Shown here: positions 7,963 through 17,457 of the stretch, in pieces
Position numbering within the stretch: position 1 is the stretch's first letter
Layout: every line of letters begins with the position of its first letter
DNA from: Polynucleobacter sp. UK-Kesae-W10
GTDB taxonomy: Bacteria; Pseudomonadota; Gammaproteobacteria; Burkholderiales; Burkholderiaceae
DNA length: 64,000 bases
Assembly (NCBI RefSeq): GCF_018881575.1
Contig: NZ_JACVQB010000001.1
Span: 606,986-670,985 of the forward strand
Direction of reading: 5' to 3'
Position numbers and translations under genes: made by a program
The notes under the pieces: model-generated
Database searches by the model: none
Seen by the model: the letters and a program-made list of their open reading frames with translations, nothing else
Told to the model about the DNA's origin: nothing

Positions 7963-8757
7963 TTAAATAGCTACCGGAGCTTTGATGTGGGGGTGGGATT
8001 CGTAACCAACAATTTCGAAATCTTCAAACTCGTAATCAAAAATCGAATCTGGTTTACGCAAAATTTTGAGTTTTGGCAGCGGGAAAAAATCTCTCGACAG
8101 TTGAAGATCGACTTGTTCTAAGTGGTTGCTATACAAGTGGCAGTCACCGCCAGTCCAAATAAAATCACCCACCTCTAAATCACATTGTTGCGCCATCATG
8201 TGGGTGAGCAATGCGTAGCTCGCGATATTGAAGGGCACGCCCAGGAAGATATCTGCGCTGCGCTGGTAGAGCTGGCAAGAGAGTTTGCCGTCAGCAACAT
8301 AGAACTGAAAGAAGGCATGGCAAGGCGCCAGAGCCATGCGAGGAATATCAGCGACGTTCCATGCTGAAACAATAATGCGGCGGGAGTCCGGATTCTTCTT
8401 GATGGTCTCAACGACTTCGGAGATTTGATCGATATGTTTGCCGTTGGGCGCTGGCCATGAGCGCCATTGATAGCCATAGATAGGACCTAATTCACCATCA
8501 GGGGCTGCCCACTCATTCCAAATCGAGACGCCGCGCTCTTTGAGCCAGTTGTTGTTTGTGCTTCCTTTGAGGAACCACAGCAATTCATAGATGATGGACT
8601 TGAGGTGCAACTTCTTCGTTGTCACCATCGGAAAGCCGTCGGCCAGGTTAAAGCGCATCTGGTGCCCAAATACTGAAAGGGTGCCGGTGCCAGTCCTGTC
8701 GGACTTTTTAACACCCTTGGCAAGGACTTCCTTCATGAGATCGTGATATTGGCGCAT
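7963..8757 (-). CDS. thyA: thymidylate synthase
   Basis: 264 residues, the same length as E. coli ThyA. The nucleophile Cys146 lies in [12 protein letters not shown], Arg21 in [12 protein letters not shown] and the conserved [18 protein letters not shown] block near 165-182. It converts dUMP to dTMP using methylenetetrahydrofolate. It is first in the thyA-folA operon. Upstream lies the stop of the ferredoxin reductase gene 44 bases away on the same strand, so read-through from there is possible. Confidence 0.96.
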   Translation of the reverse strand: MRQYHDLMKEVLAKGVKKSDRTGTGTLSVFGHQMRFNLADGFPMVTTKKLHLKSIIYELLWFLKGSTNNNWLKERGVSIWNEWAAPDGELGPIYGYQWRSWPAPNGKHIDQISEVVETIKKNPDSRRIIVSAWNVADIPRMALAPCHAFFQFYVADGKLSCQLYQRSADIFLGVPFNIASYALLTHMMAQQCDLEVGDFIWTGGDCHLYSNHLEQVDLQLSRDFFPLPKLKILRKPDSIFDYEFEDFEIVGYESHPHIKAPVAI

Positions 8758-8801
8758 AGAAAATTGGCTAAAAAGGATTAGAGAACGGTAGTAAGGATAG
8801 C

Positions 8802-9845
8802 TTACTCGAATGTGGGGGAATTTACCCCGAGTGCTTTATGCAGCTTGGGGGAAGTGGTGGTGTACTGCAATTGAATCGGCTTTTCTGGGTTTAGATAGGC
8901 AGCTGCCGCAAATGCAGCCAGAGCGGCCTCATGAAAGCCTGACAAAATGAGCTTCTTTTTGCCTGGGTAGACATTGATGTCGCCCACAGCGTAGATGCCT
9001 GGAATGCTGGTCTGAAATTTCTCGGTATCCACCACAATTTGTTTGCGGTCAATGTCTAAGGCCCAGTCTGCAATTGGCCCCAATTTTGGAGAGAGGCCAA
9101 AAAAGATTAGGAGCGCATCAACGGGTAGCATTTCAATCTCACCATCAATATTGCTAATGGCTAGCTCAGTCAATTGAGCATCTTGAGTTTCAAATCCCGT
9201 CACCTGTCCAATACGTAGTTGAATTTTGCCAGCAGCACAAAGCTCACGCATTTGAGTAATCGATTTTGGTGCGGCTTTAAAGTCATCACGGCGATGAATC
9301 AGCGTCACACTTGCGGATTTGTCTGCAAAGTAAAGAGCCCAGTCGAGCGCAGAATCTCCGCCGCCACAAATGGCAATGCGCTTACCAATAAATTGCTCTG
9401 GATTTTTAACGTGGTAGAAAACGTGCTTGCCCACCCAAGCGTCCATACCCTCTAGGTTTAAGAGTCGCGGCTGAAAGGCGCCAACACCGGCTGCAATAAA
9501 AACTGTTTTAGCAAGAAACTGTTGATGTTGAGAGGTGCTCAATAAAAAGCGACCATCTTCCTGCTTTTGTAGCTCGGTCACCTCTTGACCCAAATGAAAC
9601 TCGGGCTTAAAAGGGGCGATTTGCTTTAGTAAATTCTCAGTGAGTTCACGACCGGTACAAACCGGTACTGCAGGAATATCGTAGATGGGTTTATCGGGAT
9701 ACAACTCAATGCATTGACCGCCAGCTTGGGGTAATGCATCAATCACATGTGCTTTGATGTCTAAGAGGCCGAGCTCAAATACTTGGAAGAGACCTACCGG
9801 GCCGGCACCAATAATGACTGCATCGGCATGTGTGGGTGAGTCCAA
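8802..9845 (-). CDS. ferredoxin--NADP+ reductase, thioredoxin-reductase-like type
   Basis: A 347-residue FAD/NAD(P) flavoprotein of the TrxR-like FNR class. The FAD motif [10 protein letters not shown] is at about 11-20, and [10 protein letters not shown] (near 41) is typical of this class. The NADPH motif [11 protein letters not shown] lies near 160-170, and a GIYAVGDIN motif near 290 binds FAD. It lacks the CxxC redox pair of true thioredoxin reductases in the central domain, which supports FNR activity. It begins 18 bases after the 7Fe-8S ferredoxin FdxA on the same strand, a natural electron-transfer pair. Confidence 0.9.
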   Translation of the reverse strand: MDSPTHADAVIIGAGPVGLFQVFELGLLDIKAHVIDALPQAGGQCIELYPDKPIYDIPAVPVCTGRELTENLLKQIAPFKPEFHLGQEVTELQKQEDGRFLLSTSQHQQFLAKTVFIAAGVGAFQPRLLNLEGMDAWVGKHVFYHVKNPEQFIGKRIAICGGGDSALDWALYFADKSASVTLIHRRDDFKAAPKSITQMRELCAAGKIQLRIGQVTGFETQDAQLTELAISNIDGEIEMLPVDALLIFFGLSPKLGPIADWALDIDRKQIVVDTEKFQTSIPGIYAVGDINVYPGKKKLILSGFHEAALAAFAAAAYLNPEKPIQLQYTTTSPKLHKALGVNSPTFE

Positions 9846-9863
9846 CGCAATTCTCTTAGATGA

Positions 9864-10187
9864 TTACTTTACGAGTTGATCGAGTTTATTTTTGACATCT
9901 TTCCACTCTTCAGCATCAGGAAGAGCGGACTTGGATTTGGTGATGGATGTCCAAGATGGGGCTAGTTCAGCATTGAGCTTGATGAAACTCTGTTGATCAC
10001 CTGGCACATCATCTTCAGCGTAAATAGCATTGACAGGGCACTCTGGTACGCATACCGCGCAGTCGATACACTCATCGGGATCAATCACCAAAAAGTTAGG
10101 ACCCTCACGGAAGCAGTCGACTGGGCAAACGTCAACGCAATCGGTATATTTGCAGCGGATGCAAGATTCGGTAACAACGTAAGTCAT
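9864..10187 (-). CDS. fdxA: 7Fe-8S ferredoxin FdxA
   Basis: 107 residues from the ATG at 10187. A longer reading from 10241 would add 18 unconserved residues. Cluster ligands match Azotobacter ferredoxin I: Cys9, Cys17 and Cys50 for the [3Fe-4S] centre and Cys21, Cys40, Cys43 and Cys46 for the [4Fe-4S] centre, with the extra Cys12. The C-terminal extension (about residues 60-107) is typical of the FdxA group. It lies directly upstream of the NADP reductase gene and probably shares a transcript with it. Confidence 0.94.
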   Translation of the reverse strand: MTYVVTESCIRCKYTDCVDVCPVDCFREGPNFLVIDPDECIDCAVCVPECPVNAIYAEDDVPGDQQSFIKLNAELAPSWTSITKSKSALPDAEEWKDVKNKLDQLVK

Positions 10188-10285
10188 GATATTTGATCTA
10201 AAGAGCCTCTGATTTGAGGCTGCCGGGTTGTAAAAACTCAATTTTAGCCGAAATAGCTCGATTTATATGAGGTAAAGTTCCCCCT

Positions 10286-11299
10286 ATGAATACACAGACA
10301 AATACCCCAACTAGCTCTCAAAAGCCCAAAATATTGGTCGCTAGGGCGATTTTCCCTGAAGCCCTGGCTAAGCTGGAAGAATCCTTTGAGGTTCAATCCA
10401 ATCAGGCAGACCAGATTTTGACTCCTGCCCAGTTGCAAGATGCGCTGTCCAAGGTATCGGCGGCCCTGGTGACTGGCAGTGAGCGTATTGATGCTAATGC
10501 TTTAGCGCATGCCAAAAATTTAAAAATTGTTGCCAATATTTCAGTGGGCTATAACAACTTTGATGTTCCAGCAATTACTGCTGCTGGTGCAATGGCCACC
10601 AATACTCCAGATGTTCTGACGGATACAACGGCTGATTTTGGTTTTGCACTATTGATGGCTACGGCTAGGCGCATCACCGAATCTGAACACTGGATCCGCG
10701 CAGGCAAATGGGATAAGTGGTCGATCGTCAACAACCCATTAGGAATGGATTTGCATCACAGTACTGTTGGCATCATTGGTATGGGGCGCATTGGTCAAGG
10801 AATTGCAAAGCGTGCCCTTGGTTTTGGTATGAAAGTGATTTATCACAATCGTAGTCGTCTATCCGAGGCTGATGAAAAGGCATGTGGCGCAAGTTACGTC
10901 TCCAAAGAAGAATTACTGAAAACGGCAGACCATGTCGTATTGGTATTGCCATATAGCGCACAAAGCCATCACACCATTGGTGCGGCAGAGTTGGCTCTCA
11001 TGAAGCCCTCTGCAACCCTCATCAACATTGCCCGCGGAGGTATTGTGGATGACGCAGCCTTGGCTCAGGCTTTAAAGAATGGGCAGATTTTTGCAGCTGG
11101 ACTAGACGTCTTTGAGGGTGAGCCACAAGTGCACCCTGAGTTATTGAAATTGAGTAATGTAGTGCTTGCTCCGCATATCGCTAGCGCAACCGAGAAGACA
11201 CGTCGCGCCATGGTTGATTTAGCAATCGAAAATGTATATGCTGCTTTAGCTGGAAAGAAACCGCCTAGTTTAATTAACGCGAAAGCGTTTAAGGCTTAA
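10286..11299 (+). CDS. D-2-hydroxyacid dehydrogenase (glyoxylate/hydroxypyruvate/gluconate reductase type)
   Basis: A 337-residue D-isomer-specific 2-hydroxyacid dehydrogenase. The NAD(P)-binding motif GIIGMGRIGQG lies near 160-170, with NRS after the second strand, which fits NADPH preference. The catalytic triad is Arg in INIARGGIVDD (near 250), Glu in GLDVFEGEP (near 279) and His in LAPHIASAT (near 298). The sequence resembles the GhrB/TkrA type that reduces glyoxylate, hydroxypyruvate or 2-ketogluconate, but the substrate cannot be fixed. It is transcribed alone, divergent from fdxA, and followed by a strong terminator. Confidence 0.85.
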   Translation: MNTQTNTPTSSQKPKILVARAIFPEALAKLEESFEVQSNQADQILTPAQLQDALSKVSAALVTGSERIDANALAHAKNLKIVANISVGYNNFDVPAITAAGAMATNTPDVLTDTTADFGFALLMATARRITESEHWIRAGKWDKWSIVNNPLGMDLHHSTVGIIGMGRIGQGIAKRALGFGMKVIYHNRSRLSEADEKACGASYVSKEELLKTADHVVLVLPYSAQSHHTIGAAELALMKPSATLINIARGGIVDDAALAQALKNGQIFAAGLDVFEGEPQVHPELLKLSNVVLAPHIASATEKTRRAMVDLAIENVYAALAGKKPPSLINAKAFKA

Positions 11300-11330
11300 A
11301 TCAGTGCTGTAAAAATCTGTGATGAAAAAA

Positions 11331-11357
11331 ATAAAGCCGAGAATTTCTCGGCTTTAT
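11331..11357. terminator. bidirectional terminator
   Basis: A 13-bp perfect inverted repeat (11331-11343 with 11345-11357) with AT-rich flanks, between the 2-hydroxyacid dehydrogenase gene and the convergent membrane protein gene. Confidence 0.8.
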
Positions 11358-11375
11358 GTTGATTGCTAGATCGAA

Positions 11376-11669
11376 TTACTCCGCTTCAATTTCCTCTGGT
11401 AATTCGCGCAAAGCCAATTCAATCCCACCAAATTTTCCAGCTACCCAGTTGTACACCTTGCAAGCAACCCACAGCAATCCAAAGCCTAAGAGGGCGTTGA
11501 GAATTAAGGCTGAAAGCACGGTAAATCCAGGAATAGCACCATCGCGAATAAACGCTACAAATAAGGCCAGCAGTACGATCGGTACTGAGAAACAGAGATA
11601 AACCAACACGAGTGTTTTAGCGGTGTGTGTTGGGTCTAGAAAGGCGAGTTCTTTTTTAGTTAATTTCAT
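11376..11669 (-). CDS. small membrane protein with two helices
   Basis: 97 residues with two predicted transmembrane helices (about 19-41 and 51-73) and a C-terminal tail YNWVAGKFGGIELALRE. A tail of the form Y-N-x-x-A-x-x-x-G-G-I-E recalls DUF3566-like membrane proteins, but I hold that only as a possibility. It lies 12 bases downstream of moeA on the same strand, so it is probably the last gene of the moaA-mobA-moeA operon. No link to molybdenum is visible in the protein itself. Confidence 0.65.
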   Translation of the reverse strand: MKLTKKELAFLDPTHTAKTLVLVYLCFSVPIVLLALFVAFIRDGAIPGFTVLSALILNALLGFGLLWVACKVYNWVAGKFGGIELALRELPEEIEAE

Positions 11670-11681
11670 GATGGAGCAATC

Positions 11682-12998
11682 TTAAAGCAGTCCATCAAAA
11701 AGCGCTATATCCACCCATTGCCCAGCGGCAATATTTCCTTGGTCATGTCCTAGGATGACAAAGCAGTTTGCTTCGCTCATGGAGCGTAAGATGCCGGCGC
11801 CTTGGCTACCTGTAAGTCTGACACTTGGACGACCGTCAGCATCATGCCCCAAGATGGCGCGCTGAAATTCAGTACGCCCTGGCTTTTTGCGAATATCTGT
11901 TGCGCAGATCGCTTGAACTAGAGGCGGTGTTGTTTGGGTGGCGCCATTGAGTTGCAAAAGGGCGCTACGGACAAATTGGTAGAAGGTCACCATCACAGCA
12001 ACCGGATTTCCTGGTAAGCCAAAGAAGAGGGTTTTTTTAGCGGGTGCTTTGCCTGGAACAGCACGTAAGGTTCCAAAAGCCATGGGGCGACCGGGGCGCA
12101 TAGCGATCTTCCAAAAGCCTATATCGCCTAACTCTTGCATGATTTGTTTGGTGAAGTCTGCTTCCCCAACCGAAACGCCGCCAGAAGAAATCAGGACGTC
12201 CGCCTGAGATGCGGCCTCAATAAAGGCGCTCTTGAGTGCGGCGGGATCATCTCGCACAATGCCGCAATCAATGACATCGAGATTCAGGCGATTGAGTAGA
12301 CCTATAAGGCTATACCGATTACTGTCATAAATACTTCCAGCACTCAGCCTATCACCTACAGCACAGAGCTCATCGCCGGAAGAGAGTATGGCAACCTTTA
12401 ACTTGCGACGCACGCGCAGGGCGGCAATTCCCAATGAAGCTGCAAGACCCAAATCCGATGGCCTTAGTAGGCGTCCAGCAGCGATCGCTGGCTTTCCTTG
12501 TTGTAGGTCTTCACCACGTAGACGACGATTCTCACCAGGCTTAAGTTGGTCTCGTTTGAAGCAAATAGTTTGCTCAGTAATGCTGGTAGTGAATTCCTGT
12601 GGGATAACAGTGTCACAGCCATGGGGCATTAAGGCGCCTGTCATGATTTTGAGGCAAGCACCCTTAGCAATCTGGCCTTCATATGGTTTGCCAGCGAGAG
12701 CGGTTCCGGTGATCTGCAAAGTGATTTCACTATTAATCGTATCCAAGCACTGAGCATCAAAGGCGTAGCCGTCCATTGCTGAGTTATCAGCAGCAGGCAC
12801 GTCAATTGGGGACAGTAAATCTTCTGCGAGGATACGATTGATCGCTTGATCTAATGAGACGGTTTCAATATCACTGGAATGATTAAGCGCCTCTGACTCT
12901 TGCAGTAATTGGGCGACTAGATTAGCAATCGCCTTGCGCGCTTCATCCACATGCAATGAGGATATCAAGAGAATGGGATTATTGGGTGAGTGACTCAT
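11682..12998 (-). CDS. moeA: molybdopterin molybdenumtransferase MoeA (copy 1)
   Basis: A 438-residue MoeA. Signatures are ADNSAMDGYAF near 70-80, TGALMPHGCDTVIPQE near 117-132, RLRGEDLQQGK near 160, SSGDELCAVGD near 206, the SSGGVSVGEADF motif near 272 and GLPGNPVAVMVTF near 335. It inserts molybdate into adenylated molybdopterin. It overlaps mobA by four bases and ends the moaA-mobA-moeA order. A second moeA lies at 62252-63493. This copy has an extra N-terminal stretch of about 30 residues compared with copy 2. Confidence 0.93.
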   Translation of the reverse strand: MSHSPNNPILLISSLHVDEARKAIANLVAQLLQESEALNHSSDIETVSLDQAINRILAEDLLSPIDVPAADNSAMDGYAFDAQCLDTINSEITLQITGTALAGKPYEGQIAKGACLKIMTGALMPHGCDTVIPQEFTTSITEQTICFKRDQLKPGENRRLRGEDLQQGKPAIAAGRLLRPSDLGLAASLGIAALRVRRKLKVAILSSGDELCAVGDRLSAGSIYDSNRYSLIGLLNRLNLDVIDCGIVRDDPAALKSAFIEAASQADVLISSGGVSVGEADFTKQIMQELGDIGFWKIAMRPGRPMAFGTLRAVPGKAPAKKTLFFGLPGNPVAVMVTFYQFVRSALLQLNGATQTTPPLVQAICATDIRKKPGRTEFQRAILGHDADGRPSVRLTGSQGAGILRSMSEANCFVILGHDQGNIAAGQWVDIALFDGLL

Positions 12999-13600
12999 AC
13001 CGATGCCGCTTCTAAAGACTGTAATTCTTCCGGAGTATTAACGTTAGCAAATGCTTGGGAATGATCAAAGACCACGGTACTGCTCTTGAGCTCTTTAAAC
13101 CAACGATCAATTTTGAGATCCCCTTTTTTTAAGAAGGCCTCTAGAGAATTCGATAAGTTTGCGCGCATGAGGCAAAAGACCGGTTGAGGCCAGATCTTGT
13201 CATCCTGCTCTTTGCTAGAGGCGTAGACGAGTTCAAAATCGCCTCGCTCTAATTCGGCGGCTAACTTTGATCCAAGATCGCTCGGCAGTAATGGGGAGTC
13301 GCATGGAGTAGTTAGTAGGTAAGGGGTCTTACAGGCTTTGAGGCCGACTGAAAATCCCGCCAGTGGACCTGAGAAGTCGGGCGTTTCATCCATGATGACT
13401 GGGTAGCCATAGCCTGCATATTTGGTGATATTGCGATTGGCATTAATGATGATGGAATCTACTTGGTCTCGTAGTCGAGTGATAGTCGATTCAATTAAAG
13501 GCTTGTGGTGAAAAAGAATGAAGCCTTTATCAATGCCACCCATGCGTTGGGCGCGACCGCCAGCCAAGATAAGACCGGTAATGTGTTTAGGAGAAATCAT
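12995..13600 (-). CDS. mobA: molybdenum cofactor guanylyltransferase MobA
   Basis: 201 residues. The nucleotidyltransferase signature LILAGGRAQRMGGIDKG lies at about 11-27, with a conserved PDFSGPLAGF near 73-82 and the metal-binding TPCDSPLLPSDL near 98-109. It links GMP to molybdopterin to make the guanine dinucleotide cofactor. Start and stop overlap its neighbours (moaA ends at 13600, moeA starts at 12998), so it is in the middle of an operon. Xanthine-oxidase-type enzymes such as IorB often use the cytosine form made by MocA; this sequence fits MobA better. Confidence 0.9.
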   Translation of the reverse strand: MISPKHITGLILAGGRAQRMGGIDKGFILFHHKPLIESTITRLRDQVDSIIINANRNITKYAGYGYPVIMDETPDFSGPLAGFSVGLKACKTPYLLTTPCDSPLLPSDLGSKLAAELERGDFELVYASSKEQDDKIWPQPVFCLMRANLSNSLEAFLKKGDLKIDRWFKELKSSTVVFDHSQAFANVNTPEELQSLEAASV

Positions 13601-14727
13601 TAGCCACCGATATAAGACATTTCGACCTTGCGATTACCGGTAGCCAACTTGGCAGTATTCGAACCACGAATTTCTGAATAGTGATCATCCCGCTGTGACC
13701 AAGTATTCATAACGGCATTTGCAATTTCTAAATCACTCTTACCTGAGCGCAGCAGCGTTTTGAAATCAAAGCCCTCATTGGCAAAAAGACAGAGGTACAT
13801 TTGGCCATCAGTGGAGATGCGTGCACGAGTGCATTCATGACAAAACGTCTGAGTCACGCTCGAGATCACGCCAATTTCTCCAGAGCCATCTTGATAACGC
13901 CAACGTTGTGCCACTTCACCTGCGTAGTTCGCCTCAATCGCCTCTAGTGGAAAGGCTTCATGAATCCGTGCAATGACTTCTTTGGAGGGCAGGACTTCAG
14001 CCATGTTCCAGCCATTAGAGCTGCCGACATCCATGAACTCAATAAAGCGCAGAATAATTCCACTGCCTTTAAAGTGCTTTGCCATCGAGACGATCTCATG
14101 GTCGTTTGTCCCTTTTTTGACCACCATATTGACTTTAATATTGGTAAAGCCAACCTCTTGAGCTGCGACGATGCCATCTAGTACGTCAGCCACCGGAAAG
14201 TCAACGTCATTCATCTTTTTAAAGATGGCGTCATCCAAGCCATCTAGACTTACAGTAAGTCTTTGAAGGCCTGCAGCTTTGAGAGCCGAGGCCTTCTTGC
14301 GCAAGATGCTGCCATTCGTGGTGAGGGTGAGGTCCAATGGTTTGCCAGTAGAAGTGCGAATGGCTGCGAGCATTTCAATCAGTACTTCTAAATTTTTACG
14401 CAACAAGGGCTCGCCCCCCGTCAAGCGAATTTTTTCAACACCCAAGGTAGTGAAGATGGAAGTTAAGCGTGCGATTTCTTCAAAGCTCAATAATTCTTTG
14501 TGAGCGAGGTATGGATAGTGCTGATCAAATACTTCCTTTGGCATGCAATAGGTGCAGCGGAAGTTACAGCGATCGGTTACAGAGATGCGCAGATCACGCA
14601 GAGTACGTCCTCGGCGATCTTGAGTTTGTGCGTGTGGAGCTAGCAAAGTCCCGCCAATCGATGGAGTAAGGCCTTTGCCTTCATCAATGCGAATGGGGAT
14701 TACTTTGGAATTTGCTTTTTCAACCAT
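13600..14727 (-). CDS. moaA: GTP 3',8-cyclase MoaA
   Basis: A 375-residue radical-SAM enzyme that makes the first pterin intermediate of molybdenum cofactor from GTP. The radical-SAM cluster ligands are Cys54, Cys58 and Cys61. The C-terminal substrate-binding cluster is in [10 protein letters not shown] plus a later Cys (about 284-301). The C-terminal Gly-Gly, essential for activity in known MoaA, is present (YIGG). It has an N-terminal extension of about 35 residues. It is first in the moaA-mobA-moeA operon. The upstream gene on the same strand is rne, 90 bases away. Confidence 0.95.
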   Translation of the reverse strand: MVEKANSKVIPIRIDEGKGLTPSIGGTLLAPHAQTQDRRGRTLRDLRISVTDRCNFRCTYCMPKEVFDQHYPYLAHKELLSFEEIARLTSIFTTLGVEKIRLTGGEPLLRKNLEVLIEMLAAIRTSTGKPLDLTLTTNGSILRKKASALKAAGLQRLTVSLDGLDDAIFKKMNDVDFPVADVLDGIVAAQEVGFTNIKVNMVVKKGTNDHEIVSMAKHFKGSGIILRFIEFMDVGSSNGWNMAEVLPSKEVIARIHEAFPLEAIEANYAGEVAQRWRYQDGSGEIGVISSVTQTFCHECTRARISTDGQMYLCLFANEGFDFKTLLRSGKSDLEIANAVMNTWSQRDDHYSEIRGSNTAKLATGNRKVEMSYIGG

Positions 14728-14760
14728 ATCTTCAATTATGGCTGTGAAACGGGGTTTCTG

Positions 14761-14801
14761 CCAAACCGCCCAATATCCTTTTGGGATAAAAGGCGGTCTG
14801 G
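14761..14801. terminator. long hairpin between rne and moaA
   Basis: An imperfect stem: 14761-14770 pairs with 14792-14801 (one mismatch), continued by an inner 5-bp stem (14774-14778 with 14784-14788). It follows the rne stop by 16 bases on the minus strand. No T-run follows in either direction, so it may be a 3'-end protector or a partial terminator rather than a standard intrinsic terminator. Confidence 0.5.
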
Positions 14802-14817
14802 AGAAAAGCTGTAAGGC

Positions 14818-17457
14818 TTAAACCGTTTTTTCTTGGCCGCCGGTTTCAACCAAAACCATCGGACCTTCCGGCAGGGTGGCTGCTGGCTTAGGTGTTCTGC
14901 CTAAATTGTGTGAGGTAGGTTCAGCCTGAATCTGACTCTGGGCTTCTGCGTGCTTAGACGCATCAGTAGCAACCCAAATCATGCCAGCTGATTGAACCAC
15001 GCTATGCAACGGGGTTTCCTCGAGAGCCTGGAAGGCAACTTTTGGAAGTTCTGGAGCAGGCTTGGAAATCACTTCAACTGAAGCCGCCGCCACTACGACT
15101 GTTGGCGCTACGGCTGATGCTGGAGTAGTAGTTTGTGCAGGACGGTTTTGGCGAGGCGCACGTTGTGGTCTTTCGCCACGCTCTTGTTTTTCAGCCGCAG
15201 GTTTTGCATTACCAAAACTATTCACAATATTCTGAATCGGCATGGAAGCGGAGGCGCCGGCCATCCCTACTGGAGGTCCGGCAAATGGGCTGGCGGATGG
15301 AGCTGCTGCTGTTGCAGTAGGAGCATCGCCATTCTCAGTACGTTCACCACGATCATTGCGGTTGCGACCACGACCACGACGGTTGCGACCACGACCACGA
15401 CGCTCTTCACCATCAGCACTTGGGGCAGCATCGGTACCAGGAGCTGCTTCAGTCGCTGGGCTTACAGCAACTGGAGTAGCTTGGTTGCGATTGCCTTCTG
15501 AGCGCTCAGGCTTTGGACCATTTTGGTTGCGATTGCCGTTACGGTTATTGCGATTACCGTTGCGATTGTTATTGCCTTCAGTAGCTGTGCCTTCAGCGGC
15601 ATTGGCTGCTGGACGCTCTGCACGATCACCATTGCGATCGTTACGCTCGCCACGACGATTGCGACCGCGATTGCGATCACCATTGCGTCCTTGGTTGCGA
15701 CCACGATTATTACTTTGTGCGGGCTTCTCTTCCACCGCTGGTGAGGAGGAGAACAGTTTCTTAATGAAGCCAAAGAAGCCACCAGAACTCTCGGTGGTTA
15801 CTTTTTCAGTGCGTGCTGGACGCGGCTGGCTGATTGGTGCTGGCTGGGTAGGTGTGATCCCTTTTACAGCAGCTTCAGGGCGTGCTTTTACATCCGCATC
15901 TTTTTTGCTAACAGTTGTATCAGTCTCCAATTCGCGAGCAGCTTCTTCAGCCATCACGTAACTGGCTTTTTGATCGTCAAGACGTGGATCGTCATGACGT
16001 AAACGCTCTAACTTGTAATGTGGAGTTTCCAAATGTTTATTTGGCACCATCAAGACATTAACTTTGAAGCGAGTTTCAATCTTGATGACTTCAGCACGTT
16101 TTTCATTTAGGAGGAATGCAGCCACTTCGACTGGTACCTGTGTATGAATCGCTGCCGTATTCTCTTTCATTGCTTCTTCTTGGATGATGCGCAGAACTTG
16201 CAATGCAGAAGATTCGGTATCGCGAATATGGCCAGTGCCGTTACAACGTGGGCAGGTTACGTGGCTACCTTCGGAAAGTGCTGGGCGCAAACGCTGGCGT
16301 GACATTTCCATCAAGCCGAATTTGGAGATCTTGCCCATTTGAACGCGCGCACGGTCATGACGCAAAGCATCGCGTAGGCGATTCTCAACATCTTTCTGAG
16401 CTTTGCTTGATTCCATATCAATGAAGTCGATCACGATCAATCCGCCCAAGTCACGTAAACGTGCTTGACGCGCAATTTCATCGGCGGCTTCTAAGTTGGT
16501 ACGGGTTGCGGTCTCTTCGATATCAGAGCCGCGGGTTGCACGGGCTGAGTTGACGTCCACAGAAACCAAGGCTTCAGTGTGGTCAATCACAATTGCGCCA
16601 CCAGAAGGCAGTGGTACGGTGCGTGAATATGCGGTTTCAATTTGATGCTCAATTTGGAAGCGGGAGAAGAGCGGTACATCGTCTTGATAGCGCTTCACAC
16701 GTGGCAAATTGTCCGGCATCACTACCGACATAAAGGCAGCAGCTTGTTCGTAGATGTCATCGGTATCGATGAGAATCTCGCCAATATCAGGTTGGAAGTA
16801 GTCGCGAATTGCGCGAATGACTAAACTAGATTCGAGGTAGATTAATAGCGGTGCAGAGTTGCCTTTGGCAGCCTCATCAATCGCTTTCCACAGCTGCAAG
16901 AGATAACTTAAGTCCCACTGCAATTCAGTAGCATCGCGACCAATACCAGCGGTACGAGCAATGATGCTCATGCCATCCGGCACTTCCAACTGGGACATGG
17001 CTTCGCGCAGTTCTTGACGGTCTTCACCCTCAATACGGCGAGATACACCACCTCCGCGTGGGTTATTAGGCATTAATACCAAGTAACGACCAGCCAGGGA
17101 GATAAAGGAGGTGAGGGCGGCGCCTTTTTGGCCACGCTCTTCTTTTTCTACCTGAACAATGATTTCTTGACCTTCGCGCAAGGCATCCTTAATGGAAGCA
17201 TTGCGGACATCAATACCTTCTTTGAAGTAGGTTCTAGCAACTTCTTTGAATGGCAAAAAGCCGTGACGCTCTTCACCGTAGTTAACAAAGCAAGCTTCCA
17301 GGGAAGGCTCGATGCGGGTAATGACACCTTTGTAGATATTGCCTTTGCGTTGTTCACGACCGGCAGCTTCGATATCGATATCAATGAGTTTTTGACCATC
17401 GACGATGGCAACTCGCAACTCTTCTTGTTGAGTTGCATTAAACAACATGCGTTTCAT
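14818..17457 (-). CDS. rne: ribonuclease E
   Basis: An 879-residue RNase E. The N-terminal catalytic half has the S1 domain (about 38-120), the 5'-sensor/RNase H-like parts, the Mg-binding Asp residues in VSVDVNSARATRG and in LIVIDFIDM, and the Zn-link CPRCNGTGHIRD (near 405-416). The C-terminal half (about 530-879) is disordered, with Arg-Asn-Gly-rich repeats like those that bind RNA and the degradosome in known RNase E. The gene has a leader of roughly 375 bases with several hairpins, a situation like E. coli rne, which autoregulates through its leader. It diverges from rluC. Confidence 0.95.
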   Translation of the reverse strand: MKRMLFNATQQEELRVAIVDGQKLIDIDIEAAGREQRKGNIYKGVITRIEPSLEACFVNYGEERHGFLPFKEVARTYFKEGIDVRNASIKDALREGQEIIVQVEKEERGQKGAALTSFISLAGRYLVLMPNNPRGGGVSRRIEGEDRQELREAMSQLEVPDGMSIIARTAGIGRDATELQWDLSYLLQLWKAIDEAAKGNSAPLLIYLESSLVIRAIRDYFQPDIGEILIDTDDIYEQAAAFMSVVMPDNLPRVKRYQDDVPLFSRFQIEHQIETAYSRTVPLPSGGAIVIDHTEALVSVDVNSARATRGSDIEETATRTNLEAADEIARQARLRDLGGLIVIDFIDMESSKAQKDVENRLRDALRHDRARVQMGKISKFGLMEMSRQRLRPALSEGSHVTCPRCNGTGHIRDTESSALQVLRIIQEEAMKENTAAIHTQVPVEVAAFLLNEKRAEVIKIETRFKVNVLMVPNKHLETPHYKLERLRHDDPRLDDQKASYVMAEEAARELETDTTVSKKDADVKARPEAAVKGITPTQPAPISQPRPARTEKVTTESSGGFFGFIKKLFSSSPAVEEKPAQSNNRGRNQGRNGDRNRGRNRRGERNDRNGDRAERPAANAAEGTATEGNNNRNGNRNNRNGNRNQNGPKPERSEGNRNQATPVAVSPATEAAPGTDAAPSADGEERRGRGRNRRGRGRNRNDRGERTENGDAPTATAAAPSASPFAGPPVGMAGASASMPIQNIVNSFGNAKPAAEKQERGERPQRAPRQNRPAQTTTPASAVAPTVVVAAASVEVISKPAPELPKVAFQALEETPLHSVVQSAGMIWVATDASKHAEAQSQIQAEPTSHNLGRTPKPAATLPEGPMVLVETGGQEKTV
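15361..15402. repeat. 21-bp perfect tandem repeat inside rne
   Basis: Two exact copies of a 21-bp unit (15361-15381 and 15382-15402) encode RRGRGRN-type blocks of the RNase E tail. The surrounding 15340-15720 has more degenerate Asn/Arg/Gly codon repeats. This is a coding low-complexity repeat that could vary in copy number between strains. Confidence 0.85.

Noticed and set aside
12388-12753. A 121-codon frame antisense to moeA copy 1
   Set aside because: It is a shadow of a well-supported gene with typical MoeA motifs.
15361-15402. Tandem repeat considered as a possible CRISPR
   Set aside because: There are only two direct units with no spacers, and both are in frame within rne.
15242-15961. 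A 239-codon open frame antisense to the rne tail
   Set aside because: It arises from the low-complexity Arg/Asn-rich coding sequence; the product is a Pro/Arg/Ser repeat with no domain, and the opposite strand is a clear RNase E.
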